DNA of 64,000 nt, from positions 124,001 through 188,000 of the forward strand of contig NZ_LLWE01000025.1 in NCBI RefSeq assembly GCF_001562055.1, written 5' to 3'. A program made the translations under genes and the position numbers. A model generated the notes under the pieces. That model made no database searches. It saw only the letters and a program-made list of their open reading frames with translations, and had not been told where the DNA came from. Each line of letters starts with the position of its first letter. Within the stretch, counting starts at the first letter, position 1. Shown here one piece after another: positions 17,622 to 25,895 of this stretch. Source of the stretch: Polycladidibacter stylochi. GTDB lineage: Bacteria > Pseudomonadota > Alphaproteobacteria > Rhizobiales > Stappiaceae.

Positions 17622-17641
17622 CATAGCCCTTCTGGACTATG
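17622..17641 (-). promoter_or_regulatory. Stem-loop in flagellin mRNA leader, possible FlbT target
   Basis: On the minus strand CATAGTCC-AGAA-GGGCTATG forms an 8-bp stem (one G-T pair) with a tetraloop about 45 nt before the flagellin ATG. A second weaker stem, CTTTC...GAAAG, follows at about 17601-17617. In Caulobacter FlbT binds the flagellin 5' untranslated region and destabilises it; flbT is present here. The 398-bp gap 17580-17977 has no clear sigma-54 site. Confidence 0.5.
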
Positions 17642-17880
17642 CGTTACCCACTCAATCTATCGTATATTGCATGCATTCTGCAACCATTTAATTACAACTT
17701 AAACTAAACCCATGAAAATTAATAATTTTTATCGATAGGATATACACAAAGCAGTTCAATGGCGCACGAATCATTAAATTTTATAATCCAAACTCATCAT
17801 AAACGCGTGCATTTTACCTTTTTTGGGTGCTCTTCATAAAACCTCATAAATCTACAATTAAATTAATGAGGGGATGAAAA

Positions 17881-17897
17881 AGTGAATATGTTTCACT
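17881..17897. promoter_or_regulatory. Dyad AGTGAA-TATGT-TTCACT upstream of flbT
   Basis: A perfect 6-bp inverted repeat with a 5-bp spacer, 81 bp before the flbT start, in the intergenic region shared with flagellin. The spacing suits a dimeric repressor or activator. The binding protein is unknown. Confidence 0.4.
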
Positions 17898-17977
17898 CAA
17901 ATATAAAACAATGTAAACTGCAAACTAGAGGAGTATATTGGTGAAAATAACTCCATTTGGTTGCACAGGGCTGTTAA

Positions 17978-18412
17978 ATGGCATTGAAAGTAGAGTTAAA
18001 ACCCGGCGAACAGGTGATCATTGGCGAATCCGTAATCACCAATGGCGGACCGCGTGCCAAGCTCTATATTGAGGGCAACGCCCCCATATTGCGCGAGAAG
18101 GATATAATGCGTGCCGAGAACGCCACATCTCCTGCGCAGCGCATATATTTACTTGTTCAGCTAATGTACCTGTCCAACTCGATTGAAGAGTTACAAGACC
18201 AATATTTTGAACAAGTAAACCAAATAGTTAAAGCAGCACCAAGCACTTTATCATATCTATCGAACATCAGTGACGCCATATTAGCAGACGATTTGTATGG
18301 GGCTTTAAAACGCGCCAAGGAACTGATGACCTATGAAAGGACACTGATCGGCCATGTATCAGCAAGCGACACAAGCCTATCAAAAAGCGGCAACGACGAC
18401 CACGGATCCTAG
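17978..18412 (+). CDS. flbT: Flagellin synthesis repressor FlbT
   Basis: FlbT is a post-transcriptional regulator that acts on flagellin mRNA in alphaproteobacteria. The 144-residue product shows the family pattern: an N-terminal beta domain (LKPGEQVIIGESVITNGGPR) and a helical C-terminal half (PAQRIYLLVQLMYLSNSIEE; DDLYGALKRAKELMTYERTL). The last 59 bases overlap flaF in another frame, so the final 20 residues (SDTSLSKSGNDDHGS end) probably reflect this constraint. Transcribed away from flagellin; paired with its antagonist flaF. Confidence 0.95.
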   Translation: MALKVELKPGEQVIIGESVITNGGPRAKLYIEGNAPILREKDIMRAENATSPAQRIYLLVQLMYLSNSIEELQDQYFEQVNQIVKAAPSTLSYLSNISDAILADDLYGALKRAKELMTYERTLIGHVSASDTSLSKSGNDDHGS

Positions 18413-18728
18413 AGAACTTGAAGCCGAAATGCTCATGAAAGCAGCCGCTAAACTGTCAGTTCTACTAAATAATGGCGACAACCTTAGCGAAGAGCAACGC
18501 AACGAGATTTTGACCTTCAATCGGACCGCTTGGACAATTCTAGCGACAGAAGCCACTGCCGAAGATAACCCGTTACCTATTGAAGTAAAAACAAATATTG
18601 GCAATCTAGCCATTTTCACATTCAATGAAACAATTGCATTGTTGGCTGGCCAAGAAACAGATACGTTAGAAACCTTGATCAACATTAACAAGGCAATCGC
18701 CGCTGGCCTTAGAGGCCAAACCGCATAA
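18354..18728 (+). CDS. flaF: Flagellar biosynthesis regulator FlaF
   Basis: FlaF promotes flagellin synthesis or export, opposing FlbT in Caulobacter, and has been reported to bind flagellin. The 124-residue product starts MYQQATQAYQKAA, as in the family. It continues with ELEAEMLMKAAAKL, a LTFNRTAWTILATEA stretch and a C-terminal helix. It starts inside flbT (59-bp overlap in a different frame), an unusually deep overlap that should tie the two translation rates. A 9-bp hairpin follows the gene. Confidence 0.95.
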   Translation: MYQQATQAYQKAATTTTDPRELEAEMLMKAAAKLSVLLNNGDNLSEEQRNEILTFNRTAWTILATEATAEDNPLPIEVKTNIGNLAIFTFNETIALLAGQETDTLETLININKAIAAGLRGQTA

Positions 18729-18734
18729 AGGTAT

Positions 18735-18766
18735 AAGGCTGGTTACAATGTCATCGCACCAGCCTT
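18735..18766. terminator. Hairpin between convergent flaF and flgL
   Basis: A perfect 9-bp stem AAGGCTGGT / ACCAGCCTT with a 14-nt loop, six bases after the flaF stop. It lacks a T-run on either strand, so it may protect the mRNA end instead of terminating by itself. Confidence 0.5.
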
Positions 18767-18812
18767 AAAACCAAATTAAATGAGAAATTCTATCCAAAAT
18801 CAGATTAACAGA

Positions 18813-20393
18813 TCATAACTTCAAATAATCTGACAGGCTTAAGTTTAAGAGTGACGATGTCATTCGATAAGAAGCCTGAAGGTTATTCGTCATTTCTGAG
18901 AGCTCAACGGCAACTTGAGTACGATCAACATTCTCAATTTTCCCACTCAGAATTTTATAGGAATTAGATCGCTGAGAAAGCCTTTCCGAACTGTTATTTA
19001 TAGTGGTTTTAGCCGCACTAATTTCAGTTGCGATTGATTGAACGCCCGATATTTTTGAGTCATTCACTGCCATTGCCCGATCGGTCTTATCTGCAAGAAC
19101 ATTGTAATAGGATTCAGCAATAGCTTTGCTTTGAGCATCCGCCTCGTCTGTCGGTTTAAAATCGGCTGCAATGAAAACAGAAAGGTTTTTCATTTGCTCG
19201 GCAAAAGGCTTTTCATTCGCTCTTACCCCGTAACCGACCTTCAAGCCGCGGTCCACCTCAACGATCTTGTCATCACGTACTTTGCTATCCTGCGTATAGC
19301 CACGATACCATCCCAGAATTTTTCCATTAGCGTTTTCAAGCAGTTCACCACTGGCATCCGGAAGTTTCGGCACAGCAGGAGAGCGCCCGTCCTCATATAA
19401 TCCAAAGAATTCATTACCGGCCTGACTGGCTGCCACCGCTTTTAAATCCGTTTGGCCCGCTGTCTTAAGAGCTTGACCAATTGCTGTTTCAAGGCTTTTT
19501 GCCGTTTCAAACCGCGCTTTTGCAGGATTACTATTCTTGGAAATAACAAAATTACTAGCCGTAGCTGTCCCTGTCGTCTTTGCACTCAACGCCAAAGTTT
19601 TAAATGACCCGTCAGGCAACGACAGCTCAACCTGCACACGATCTCCCTCACGCGGCAATCCGGTGAGCTTGATATCCAAACCGGCAGGAACCGGATTTGC
19701 CGGATCTGTCGTTAAATCCGCCGCGCGATAATTCATCGAAATAACAGATGAACTCGCTGTTCCGCCATGAATTTTGAAGCCAAAAGGCGTTTCTTTTGAG
19801 CGAGTTAGCTTTACTGTGCTTTCCCCTGTTCCATCACTCGCAGCTGTGTTGACCTTGCCTTTGCCATCACTGCCAAGATGCGCGGAACTAAAACGCGCCA
19901 TAACATCTTTAAGACCCAGTTTGCCGCCGTGTCCATTCATGATGTGATCGAAAGAGGCAACAGGCTCACTTTCGCTTACTTTGCCGCCATATAAGTTATA
20001 CCCGGCCACATTTGTATTAAGCTGGCTAATTGTTTCCAAGAGGAGAATTTTTGTTGTCGCTTGCGAGGTCGTTGCACCATCTGTGGTCAATTGATAGTCA
20101 TTGGGATTGATGGCACTTACGGTTTCAGAACGTAATTTTTCTATTCTCTCCAGCGACTTACCAAGTTGAGTGATATGCGTAGTCGCAATTTCCGAAACAC
20201 TCTTATAGGCATCAATAGTTGAAATCTCTTGACGCATTTTCAAACTGGTAATGCCATCGGCACCCAAACCACCAAAACTTTCCGTCTTCTTGCCGGTGGT
20301 TAGTTGGACCGATAAATCTTCAATTTGCGTCCTTTGCTGGCGCAAAAGTGCCGAAAGGTAGCTGGCAGAACCACTTAAACCAACAACAGACAT
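18813..20393 (-). CDS. flgL: Hook-filament junction protein FlgL
   Basis: FlgL is the second junction protein between hook and filament. The N-terminal coil matches the flagellin/FlgL family (LSVQLTTGKKTESFGGLGAD; ITSLKMRQEISTIDAYK), and the C-terminal coil ends LSDYLKL. At 526 residues it is much longer than the common 300-400. The extra length lies in the central surface domain (about 150-400), which contains Gly/Asp/Thr-rich beta segments. It follows flgK by 126 bp of AT-rich sequence without a clear promoter, so it is probably transcribed from the flgE promoter. Confidence 0.92.
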   Translation of the reverse strand: MSVVGLSGSASYLSALLRQQRTQIEDLSVQLTTGKKTESFGGLGADGITSLKMRQEISTIDAYKSVSEIATTHITQLGKSLERIEKLRSETVSAINPNDYQLTTDGATTSQATTKILLLETISQLNTNVAGYNLYGGKVSESEPVASFDHIMNGHGGKLGLKDVMARFSSAHLGSDGKGKVNTAASDGTGESTVKLTRSKETPFGFKIHGGTASSSVISMNYRAADLTTDPANPVPAGLDIKLTGLPREGDRVQVELSLPDGSFKTLALSAKTTGTATASNFVISKNSNPAKARFETAKSLETAIGQALKTAGQTDLKAVAASQAGNEFFGLYEDGRSPAVPKLPDASGELLENANGKILGWYRGYTQDSKVRDDKIVEVDRGLKVGYGVRANEKPFAEQMKNLSVFIAADFKPTDEADAQSKAIAESYYNVLADKTDRAMAVNDSKISGVQSIATEISAAKTTINNSSERLSQRSNSYKILSGKIENVDRTQVAVELSEMTNNLQASYRMTSSLLNLSLSDYLKL

Positions 20394-20519
20394 CCCAAAC
20401 TCCTTTCAAAACCACGATGAACCACCATATTCAAAACGGCTGCAAAACAGATGCAAAACGGTTCAATTTCAGCTCAACTTCGGTTCAACCTAACGATCAA
20501 AACTGCCAGTACGCATCAC

Positions 20520-22379
20520 CTAACGCACCAGAGCCATGAGCTGCTCAAACAATTTGTTACTAGCATTCAAAACGCGTGCATTCGCTGAATATGCATTCTG
20601 CAACTGCATGAGATTCACCAACTCGGTATCCACGTCAACTTTGTAGCTGCTTTCATATGCTTTTTGCGAAAGTGATAGTGCGGTTTTAGCCGACGTTAAA
20701 GCGCTTTTGGCACTGGTCGCCACCTGCCCTTGCTTGGAAATAACTTCGTTCGCAAAATCGGCGATGGTTCCATGGTAGGGTGCGCCTTGGCCACCAATAC
20801 CCGACTGTGGGTCAAAATCAATTCGTGTAGAGCTAATAGCCTCGGTTAAAAATTGCGCCCGTGCCTGATCCGCCCCACTTCCACTAGGGTCTTGCCCTTC
20901 AAGCAACCCGGGATTAGATAATAACGCATCATTAATAGTTATCCGCTTGGCATACCCAACCTTTTGACCACCATTTTCCAATGCACCGCTATAGGGTGTC
21001 CCGCCATTTTCTGAATCATAGAAAACAGGCAGCGCCAAACCGCTTTGACGGGCTGTCGTCTGCGTAGATTTAACCATCAACGAGGTCAACTTTGCCGACG
21101 TTGCGCCCGTATCGGCAAAAATTTGTAACTCTCCACTTGCAGGTGCGCTGACTTCAAAACTAGCCCCTAAGGCACTGGCAACTTGACTTTGCAAACTGGC
21201 AGCACCGGCAGAAATATCAATCCCGTAAACAATGTCATCAGCTTTGGCCGTAGCACGGCCATCCAGTGGTAGTAAGGATGGGTCAGAAACGGCGACAAAG
21301 GTTACATCGCGTGCATTACCATGCGCATCGGTAAACGACATTTCAATTCGGTCACCACTGGTTTTAAAGCCAGAGGCATCCACTTTATAACCAAGTTTCA
21401 CAGGCGGGCTATTGCCATCATCGCCAGCTACTCCTTGTTTTGTATTGGTCGAAAGTGATTGTGATAATTGAGCGGCAAGCTCATCCAATCTTGCTTGCGC
21501 TTCTGGCAACACTTTATCACGTAGTGTCAAGCGTCCGCCAATTGTACCGCCCTTAAAATCTGCTGGCTGCAAAGAACTTCTAGAACCGCTAGGTGAAACC
21601 ACTTCGACTGGGTTCCCCACCGCACCCGGCCCTAGAGACGCGGAAGATGAAAACGATAATTGTGCAGCTTTCACGTCATACAGAGTTAAACCGGAAACGG
21701 TTGAAATACGTAGCTCCCCATCACCGTCGCGGTGAACATCAATATCAAGATACTTGGATAACTCTCCAAGCTTTTGGTCCATTACATCATTCATACCGGC
21801 AACCGAGCGACCACTCGCCCGCTCGGCAATAATATCTTTTTCCAAAACCTCGATATCTTTTAATAACAGGTTCGTGCGCTCAACCTCGCTGGTAACCCCG
21901 GCCTCAGCCCCTTCGCGCAAACTTTGCACCTGCGCCGAACTGGCATTTAGTTCAGCGGCAAAAGTCCGGGCACTGGAAATCACTTGCGATTGATTGCTTT
22001 GCGATTTTGGATCACTCGCCAGTTTAATGAGAGACGAATTAAAATTATTCAATAATTTAGGTAAGCTGGATTCACTATCAATCTTGCCCATATAGTCATC
22101 AAGGCGCTTGGTAAAATCGGCAACCACCTGCTCAAAAGCGTTGGAGCTACTTTTTTGCCAATAACTGTCGCGCAACATTTCATCCACTTGCCGTTGCACC
22201 TGTGAGCTCACGACAGTTGACGTGGACGAGCTACCCGCATTATTGGCAATAGTCTCTACGCTTTTACGCGTGTAACCAACCGTATTCGCGTTGGCAATAT
22301 TATCAGAGGTTACGGCAAGCTTACTTTGTGTAGCCCTAAGCCCCGCAAAAGCCGAATGGATAGCAGACCCCAAACTCAT
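20520..22379 (-). CDS. flgK: Hook-associated protein FlgK
   Basis: FlgK is the first hook-filament junction protein. The start at 22379 (MSLGSAIHSAFAGLRATQSK) has GAGGG 7 nt upstream and gives the conserved N-terminus; the longer frame up to 22421 is not needed. The product has 619 residues. It has the rod-hook signature SDNIANANTVGYTRKSVET, a coiled region to about 220, beta domains in the middle, and the C-terminal helix LMQLQNAYSANARVLNASNK. It lies 69 bp after flgE in the same direction. Confidence 0.95.
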   Translation of the reverse strand: MSLGSAIHSAFAGLRATQSKLAVTSDNIANANTVGYTRKSVETIANNAGSSSTSTVVSSQVQRQVDEMLRDSYWQKSSSNAFEQVVADFTKRLDDYMGKIDSESSLPKLLNNFNSSLIKLASDPKSQSNQSQVISSARTFAAELNASSAQVQSLREGAEAGVTSEVERTNLLLKDIEVLEKDIIAERASGRSVAGMNDVMDQKLGELSKYLDIDVHRDGDGELRISTVSGLTLYDVKAAQLSFSSSASLGPGAVGNPVEVVSPSGSRSSLQPADFKGGTIGGRLTLRDKVLPEAQARLDELAAQLSQSLSTNTKQGVAGDDGNSPPVKLGYKVDASGFKTSGDRIEMSFTDAHGNARDVTFVAVSDPSLLPLDGRATAKADDIVYGIDISAGAASLQSQVASALGASFEVSAPASGELQIFADTGATSAKLTSLMVKSTQTTARQSGLALPVFYDSENGGTPYSGALENGGQKVGYAKRITINDALLSNPGLLEGQDPSGSGADQARAQFLTEAISSTRIDFDPQSGIGGQGAPYHGTIADFANEVISKQGQVATSAKSALTSAKTALSLSQKAYESSYKVDVDTELVNLMQLQNAYSANARVLNASNKLFEQLMALVR

Positions 22380-22447
22380 GAGAGAACCCTCGCCTACCTG
22401 CTGGCTGGCAACAAACAACAACCAGCAAGTGAATCAATAATTTTCAT

Positions 22448-24121
22448 CTATCGTACGATATTCAGCACAGAATCCAACATCTGATTTGCCGTCGATAGAA
22501 CTTTGGAATTTGCCGAATACGCTTGTTGCGTAATAATCAGCTTTGAGAACTCACCGGCGATATCGGCATTCGAGCTTTCAATGGCCTTGGCCCGTATGGT
22601 GCCACCATTACGAAAATCCGGCTCGCCAGAGGTCGGCGTTTTAGAAAATGCCGCGCCATCCATACGCTGCAGTTCTTGCTCAGCAGCAAAAGTGGCAATA
22701 GGCACTTTATAAAGTTTTTGCGATTTACCGTTAGAATAGTTGCCGGTAATAAAGCCATCACTGCTAATGCTGGTGGAACGTAGCTCACCCGCCGGATAAC
22801 CGTTCTGCGCAATATCGGTACCAGTTGCAAAGCCGACCTTATCCTCATATTGCGTCAGCTTGTCCTTACCAAAGTTCAAAACATGGTCACCAGCCGAAAC
22901 ACCATTTACTTCCAGACCGGAAATTAAAATGGCACCATCGGCGGGCGTAACCATCCGCCCTGCTGCATCAAAGGTTACATCACCTACTTTTTTCCATGCA
23001 ACCGTTGCCCCACTGGCACCTGTGGTATTGTTATAATAAAGCGACCAGTTATCTTCCCGGTTTAACGCCCAGCGCAACTCCACATTCACCGGCGTACCAT
23101 TCTTGTCATATACAGTAACCGAACCACCTGTAATCGTTGAGTTTAAAAAATTCGTCGAGTTTTGCGCCAAAACCTCATCGGTCGTAATTGCACCACCCGC
23201 CGGTTTATTGGAAACAGGGGTGAGTGTTATGTTCGGATTAACACCGCCACCAGTAACGTCATTCGTCAAACTAAAAGCAACATTGGCGTCAATCTTCAGC
23301 TTACCATCGCTTTTGATATCGGCGGCAACACCGTTAAATTGATTGAGAAAATCAATATATTCCTTCACCAGAGTATCGCTTTTCACGGAAAGTGTTTTTG
23401 TCACACCACCACCGACAGCTGTAATCGTATTACCGGCTACAAAACTGGGTGAATCAACAAGCTTATCGGAAGTGATGAGCACAGTACCGGTACCGTTTTT
23501 CAGCTCACTACTTTCATCACTCACGGTTGTCGCAAAAACAGCTGGGTTGATATACTGCGAGTTCGGAACCTTTTGATTGTAGCGCGCCGTTGATGGCGTT
23601 GAAGGCAGGTTAGCCTGATAAGTGATTTTATCTGACGGCTTAGCCGGCATGGGTAGGTCGGCAATTTGTATAGGGGCAAGTTTATCACCCGTAGCCCCCG
23701 TCTCCGCGGATACCTCATAACCCTGCAAATAATAACCGCCGGTATTGACAAGGTAGCGACTTAAATTCAGTTCAAAATCACCGGCTCTTGTATAAAATTT
23801 ATCGGGTGTTGTTTGACTAAGGCCCGATTGGTTCGTCACCACAAAGTAACCCTTACCATTAATGGCCATATGGGTATCTTTACTGGAACCGCGAATATCA
23901 CCTTGCAGAGCATTGGTCGCTTGCGAACTGGCAAGCACAGTACCGGCCACCTGAAGGCTTTGTTTGGAACCTGCACCCGACACCAAATCACTGAAACTGG
24001 TATCCAGTCGCTTGTAACCCGTCGTTGCCGAATTCGCCACGTTACCTGAAATGTTCTCCAGCGCTTTAGATTGGGCATCAAGCCCGGTCGTCGCCGAATT
24101 AATTGCACCATAAATACTCAT
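22448..24121 (-). CDS. flgE: Flagellar hook protein FlgE
   Basis: FlgE builds the hook, the flexible joint between rod and filament. The 557-residue product has the N-terminal rod-hook motif (ALENISGNVANSATTGYKRL), a FlgE central domain with D1/D2 beta segments, and the C-terminal signature FSKLIITQQAYSANSKVLST followed by ANQMLDSVLNIVR. Size is above the enterobacterial 400 residues but normal for Hyphomicrobiales. The gene heads the leftward flgE-flgK-flgL set and has a sigma-54 promoter 46-59 bp upstream with two dyads behind it. Confidence 0.95.
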   Translation of the reverse strand: MSIYGAINSATTGLDAQSKALENISGNVANSATTGYKRLDTSFSDLVSGAGSKQSLQVAGTVLASSQATNALQGDIRGSSKDTHMAINGKGYFVVTNQSGLSQTTPDKFYTRAGDFELNLSRYLVNTGGYYLQGYEVSAETGATGDKLAPIQIADLPMPAKPSDKITYQANLPSTPSTARYNQKVPNSQYINPAVFATTVSDESSELKNGTGTVLITSDKLVDSPSFVAGNTITAVGGGVTKTLSVKSDTLVKEYIDFLNQFNGVAADIKSDGKLKIDANVAFSLTNDVTGGGVNPNITLTPVSNKPAGGAITTDEVLAQNSTNFLNSTITGGSVTVYDKNGTPVNVELRWALNREDNWSLYYNNTTGASGATVAWKKVGDVTFDAAGRMVTPADGAILISGLEVNGVSAGDHVLNFGKDKLTQYEDKVGFATGTDIAQNGYPAGELRSTSISSDGFITGNYSNGKSQKLYKVPIATFAAEQELQRMDGAAFSKTPTSGEPDFRNGGTIRAKAIESSNADIAGEFSKLIITQQAYSANSKVLSTANQMLDSVLNIVR

Positions 24122-24164
24122 AGGTGACCCCTAATAGATCGCAAATTTTATCTAAGGCTTGGCT

Positions 24165-24182
24165 AAGCAATTGCCATGCCAA
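24165..24182 (-). promoter_or_regulatory. Sigma-54 promoter of flgE operon
   Basis: On the minus strand the sequence reads TTGGCATGGCAATTGCTT, with GG at 24180-24179 and GC at 24168-24167 (GG-N10-GC). Only one -24 base departs from TTGGCACG. The start of transcription would be near 24155, about 34 nt before flgE. Confidence 0.87.
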
Positions 24183-24255
24183 TAAATAGATTATGTGAAA
24201 TCAATGAATTACAAAAACATTTCGCGGCTGACTGTAGTAGGGAACCCGGCGCAGC

Positions 24256-24292
24256 GGGCAATATCTGCCCACTAGGGAGAATCTACCTAGTG
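24256..24292. promoter_or_regulatory. Twin dyads upstream of flgE, candidate enhancer
   Basis: GGGCA-ATATC-TGCCC (24256-24270) abuts CACTAGG-N9-CCTAGTG (24270-24292). They lie about 75-125 bp upstream of the flgE sigma-54 promoter. The second dyad has the same arm length class and 9-bp spacer as the element before flgF, and shares 13 of 19 core positions with it. This supports a common activator, probably FlbD. Confidence 0.6.
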
Positions 24293-24401
24293 CTGTATGC
24301 GTCAAAAGACCTAGGCGAGAGCCGGCAAACATCGCGATTAACAATTGCAGCCTTCCACATGCTCAAGTAGTCTGCCAGCCGTTGAAGAGCAGAGGACAAG
24401 A

Positions 24402-25226
24402 ATGCAGTTTCAAGGTACATCTAGCTACGTCGCAACCGAAGATCTCTCGATTGCCGTTAATGCAGCCATTACACTAGGACGCCCCCTACTGGTCAAGGGC
24501 GAACCGGGGACAGGCAAAACAGCCCTTGCCGAGGAAATAGCCAGTTCACTAGGCCGCGAGCTGCTCGAATGGCACATAAAATCCACCACCAAGGCCCAGC
24601 AGGGCCTGTACGAGTACGATGCAGTATCAAGGCTTCGCGACAGCCAATTGGGTGACCCTCGCGTTGAAGATATCAAAAACTACATCAAAAAGGGTAGACT
24701 GTGGCAAGCCTTTGAAATGGAAACGCCACCGGTTTTACTTATCGACGAGATTGATAAGGCGGATATTGAGTTTCCCAACGATCTGCTGCAAGAGCTTGAT
24801 CGCATGGAATTTCATGTTTACGAAACCGGCCAGACGATCAAAGCCCAAAAACGCCCGATTGTCATTATCACCTCTAACAATGAAAAAGACCTGCCCGACG
24901 CATTCCTGCGCCGCTGCTTCTTTCATTTTATCCGCTTCCCCGACGCGCAAACCATGGCACAAATCGTCAAGGTTCACCACGGCGATATAAAAGAGCGTTT
25001 ACTAGAGGCCGCCCTAAAAAGCTTCTACGATCTGCGCAGCACACAAGGATTAAAGAAAAAGCCGTCAACTTCTGAGCTCATCGACTGGATTAAACTGCTA
25101 TTAAACGAAGATATTGATCCGCAGACCTTGGAAGAAATCAACAGCACAACCACCGCCCTGCCCTTGAATGGAGCTCTGTTAAAAAACGAGCAGGACCTGC
25201 AACGCTTTGTACCCATAGCCGATTAA
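24402..25226 (+). CDS. MoxR family AAA+ ATPase
   Basis: MoxR ATPases act with von Willebrand A proteins as chaperones that insert metals or mature enzyme complexes. The ATG at 24402 has AGAGGA upstream and gives 274 residues. It has Walker A at 33-41 (GEPGTGKTA), Walker B at 111-117 (VLLIDEI), a sensor-1 Asn in ITSNNEKDLPDAFLRRC and the arginine-finger region RRC. The VWA/CoxE-like partner normally sits directly downstream; here the only candidate is at 30828, with unrelated genes between. A small exported protein follows 23 bp later. The client is unknown. Confidence 0.92.
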   Translation: MQFQGTSSYVATEDLSIAVNAAITLGRPLLVKGEPGTGKTALAEEIASSLGRELLEWHIKSTTKAQQGLYEYDAVSRLRDSQLGDPRVEDIKNYIKKGRLWQAFEMETPPVLLIDEIDKADIEFPNDLLQELDRMEFHVYETGQTIKAQKRPIVIITSNNEKDLPDAFLRRCFFHFIRFPDAQTMAQIVKVHHGDIKERLLEAALKSFYDLRSTQGLKKKPSTSELIDWIKLLLNEDIDPQTLEEINSTTTALPLNGALLKNEQDLQRFVPIAD

Positions 25227-25249
25227 GGCCGCCAAGAATAACCAAAATA

Positions 25250-25891
25250 ATGATCATAAAAAAAAGCAACAACACACGCCCCAACTGCTGGCAGCGAATA
25301 CAGCTCACTGTCAGCCACTTCCTGCTTGCGCTTGGCATATTTATGGCACTGAACCTCATAGCTTCCCACGCTTTAGCCGATGAACGCGCCTCGGAAGGGG
25401 TTTTGTACCGCCCCTATGATCTGCGCTCGGGCTGGCGCAAACAACTCAACGCCTTAACCCATTTTAACGGCATGAGCTGTCCCGACTGGCTATTGGGGCT
25501 GGAACGGGTTGCCATATTACCGGACAACCGCCATTTGGGTATCGGCTGTAAATACGAAAGCAATGACGCCAATTTACTGGCGATCTTCCGCCAGCATAAC
25601 AAGGGCGATGCACTGCCCATGATGGCAACCCTGACCCAGAATTACGCGCAAAGCGGCTTTAAAGCCCTTGCCGACAACAAGCTTTATAAAGGCATTACTT
25701 TTATCACTGGCCACAGCAAAACCAGCTCCACCTATGAATCTCTTTGGATTTTTGAAGGGAGTACAAACGATTACAGCCTTTGGGTGGCCCAACGTGCGCC
25801 GGTTTTTCCGCAAGAAACCGATAAAATACTGCAAGCCTTTTTTGATCGGGCCAAATTAATAGACACCAAAAGCCGGCAACCTCAGCAATAG
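25250..25891 (+). CDS. Exported protein of unknown function
   Basis: The 213-residue product has a signal peptide with a long n-region (hydrophobic core about 22-42, SHFLLALGIFMALNLIASHA, cleavage near ALA-DE). The mature part is a 170-residue alpha/beta-looking domain with two cysteines (CPDW and GCKY), which could form a disulfide. There is no recognisable catalytic motif. It starts 23 bp after the moxR-like gene in the same direction, so co-transcription is likely. The convergent oxidase gene ends 4 bp after it. Confidence 0.75.
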   Translation: MIIKKSNNTRPNCWQRIQLTVSHFLLALGIFMALNLIASHALADERASEGVLYRPYDLRSGWRKQLNALTHFNGMSCPDWLLGLERVAILPDNRHLGIGCKYESNDANLLAIFRQHNKGDALPMMATLTQNYAQSGFKALADNKLYKGITFITGHSKTSSTYESLWIFEGSTNDYSLWVAQRAPVFPQETDKILQAFFDRAKLIDTKSRQPQQ

Positions 25892-25895
25892 AAGG

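Noticed and set aside
17640-17720. Sigma-54-like element for flagellin (TGGTTGCAGAATGC on the minus strand)
   Set aside because: GG to GC spacing is 9 bases instead of the required 10, and the flanks do not match TGGCAC or TTGC.
20394-20519. Separate promoter for flgL in the flgK-flgL gap
   Set aside because: No GG-N10-GC element, no TTAA-N7-TTAA and no clear -10/-35; only short repeats of GCAAAAC were seen.
24167-24400. The flgE twin dyads as a promoter element of the divergent moxR gene
   Set aside because: The position relative to the flgE sigma-54 promoter and the copy before flgF favour a flagellar enhancer; a dual role cannot be excluded.
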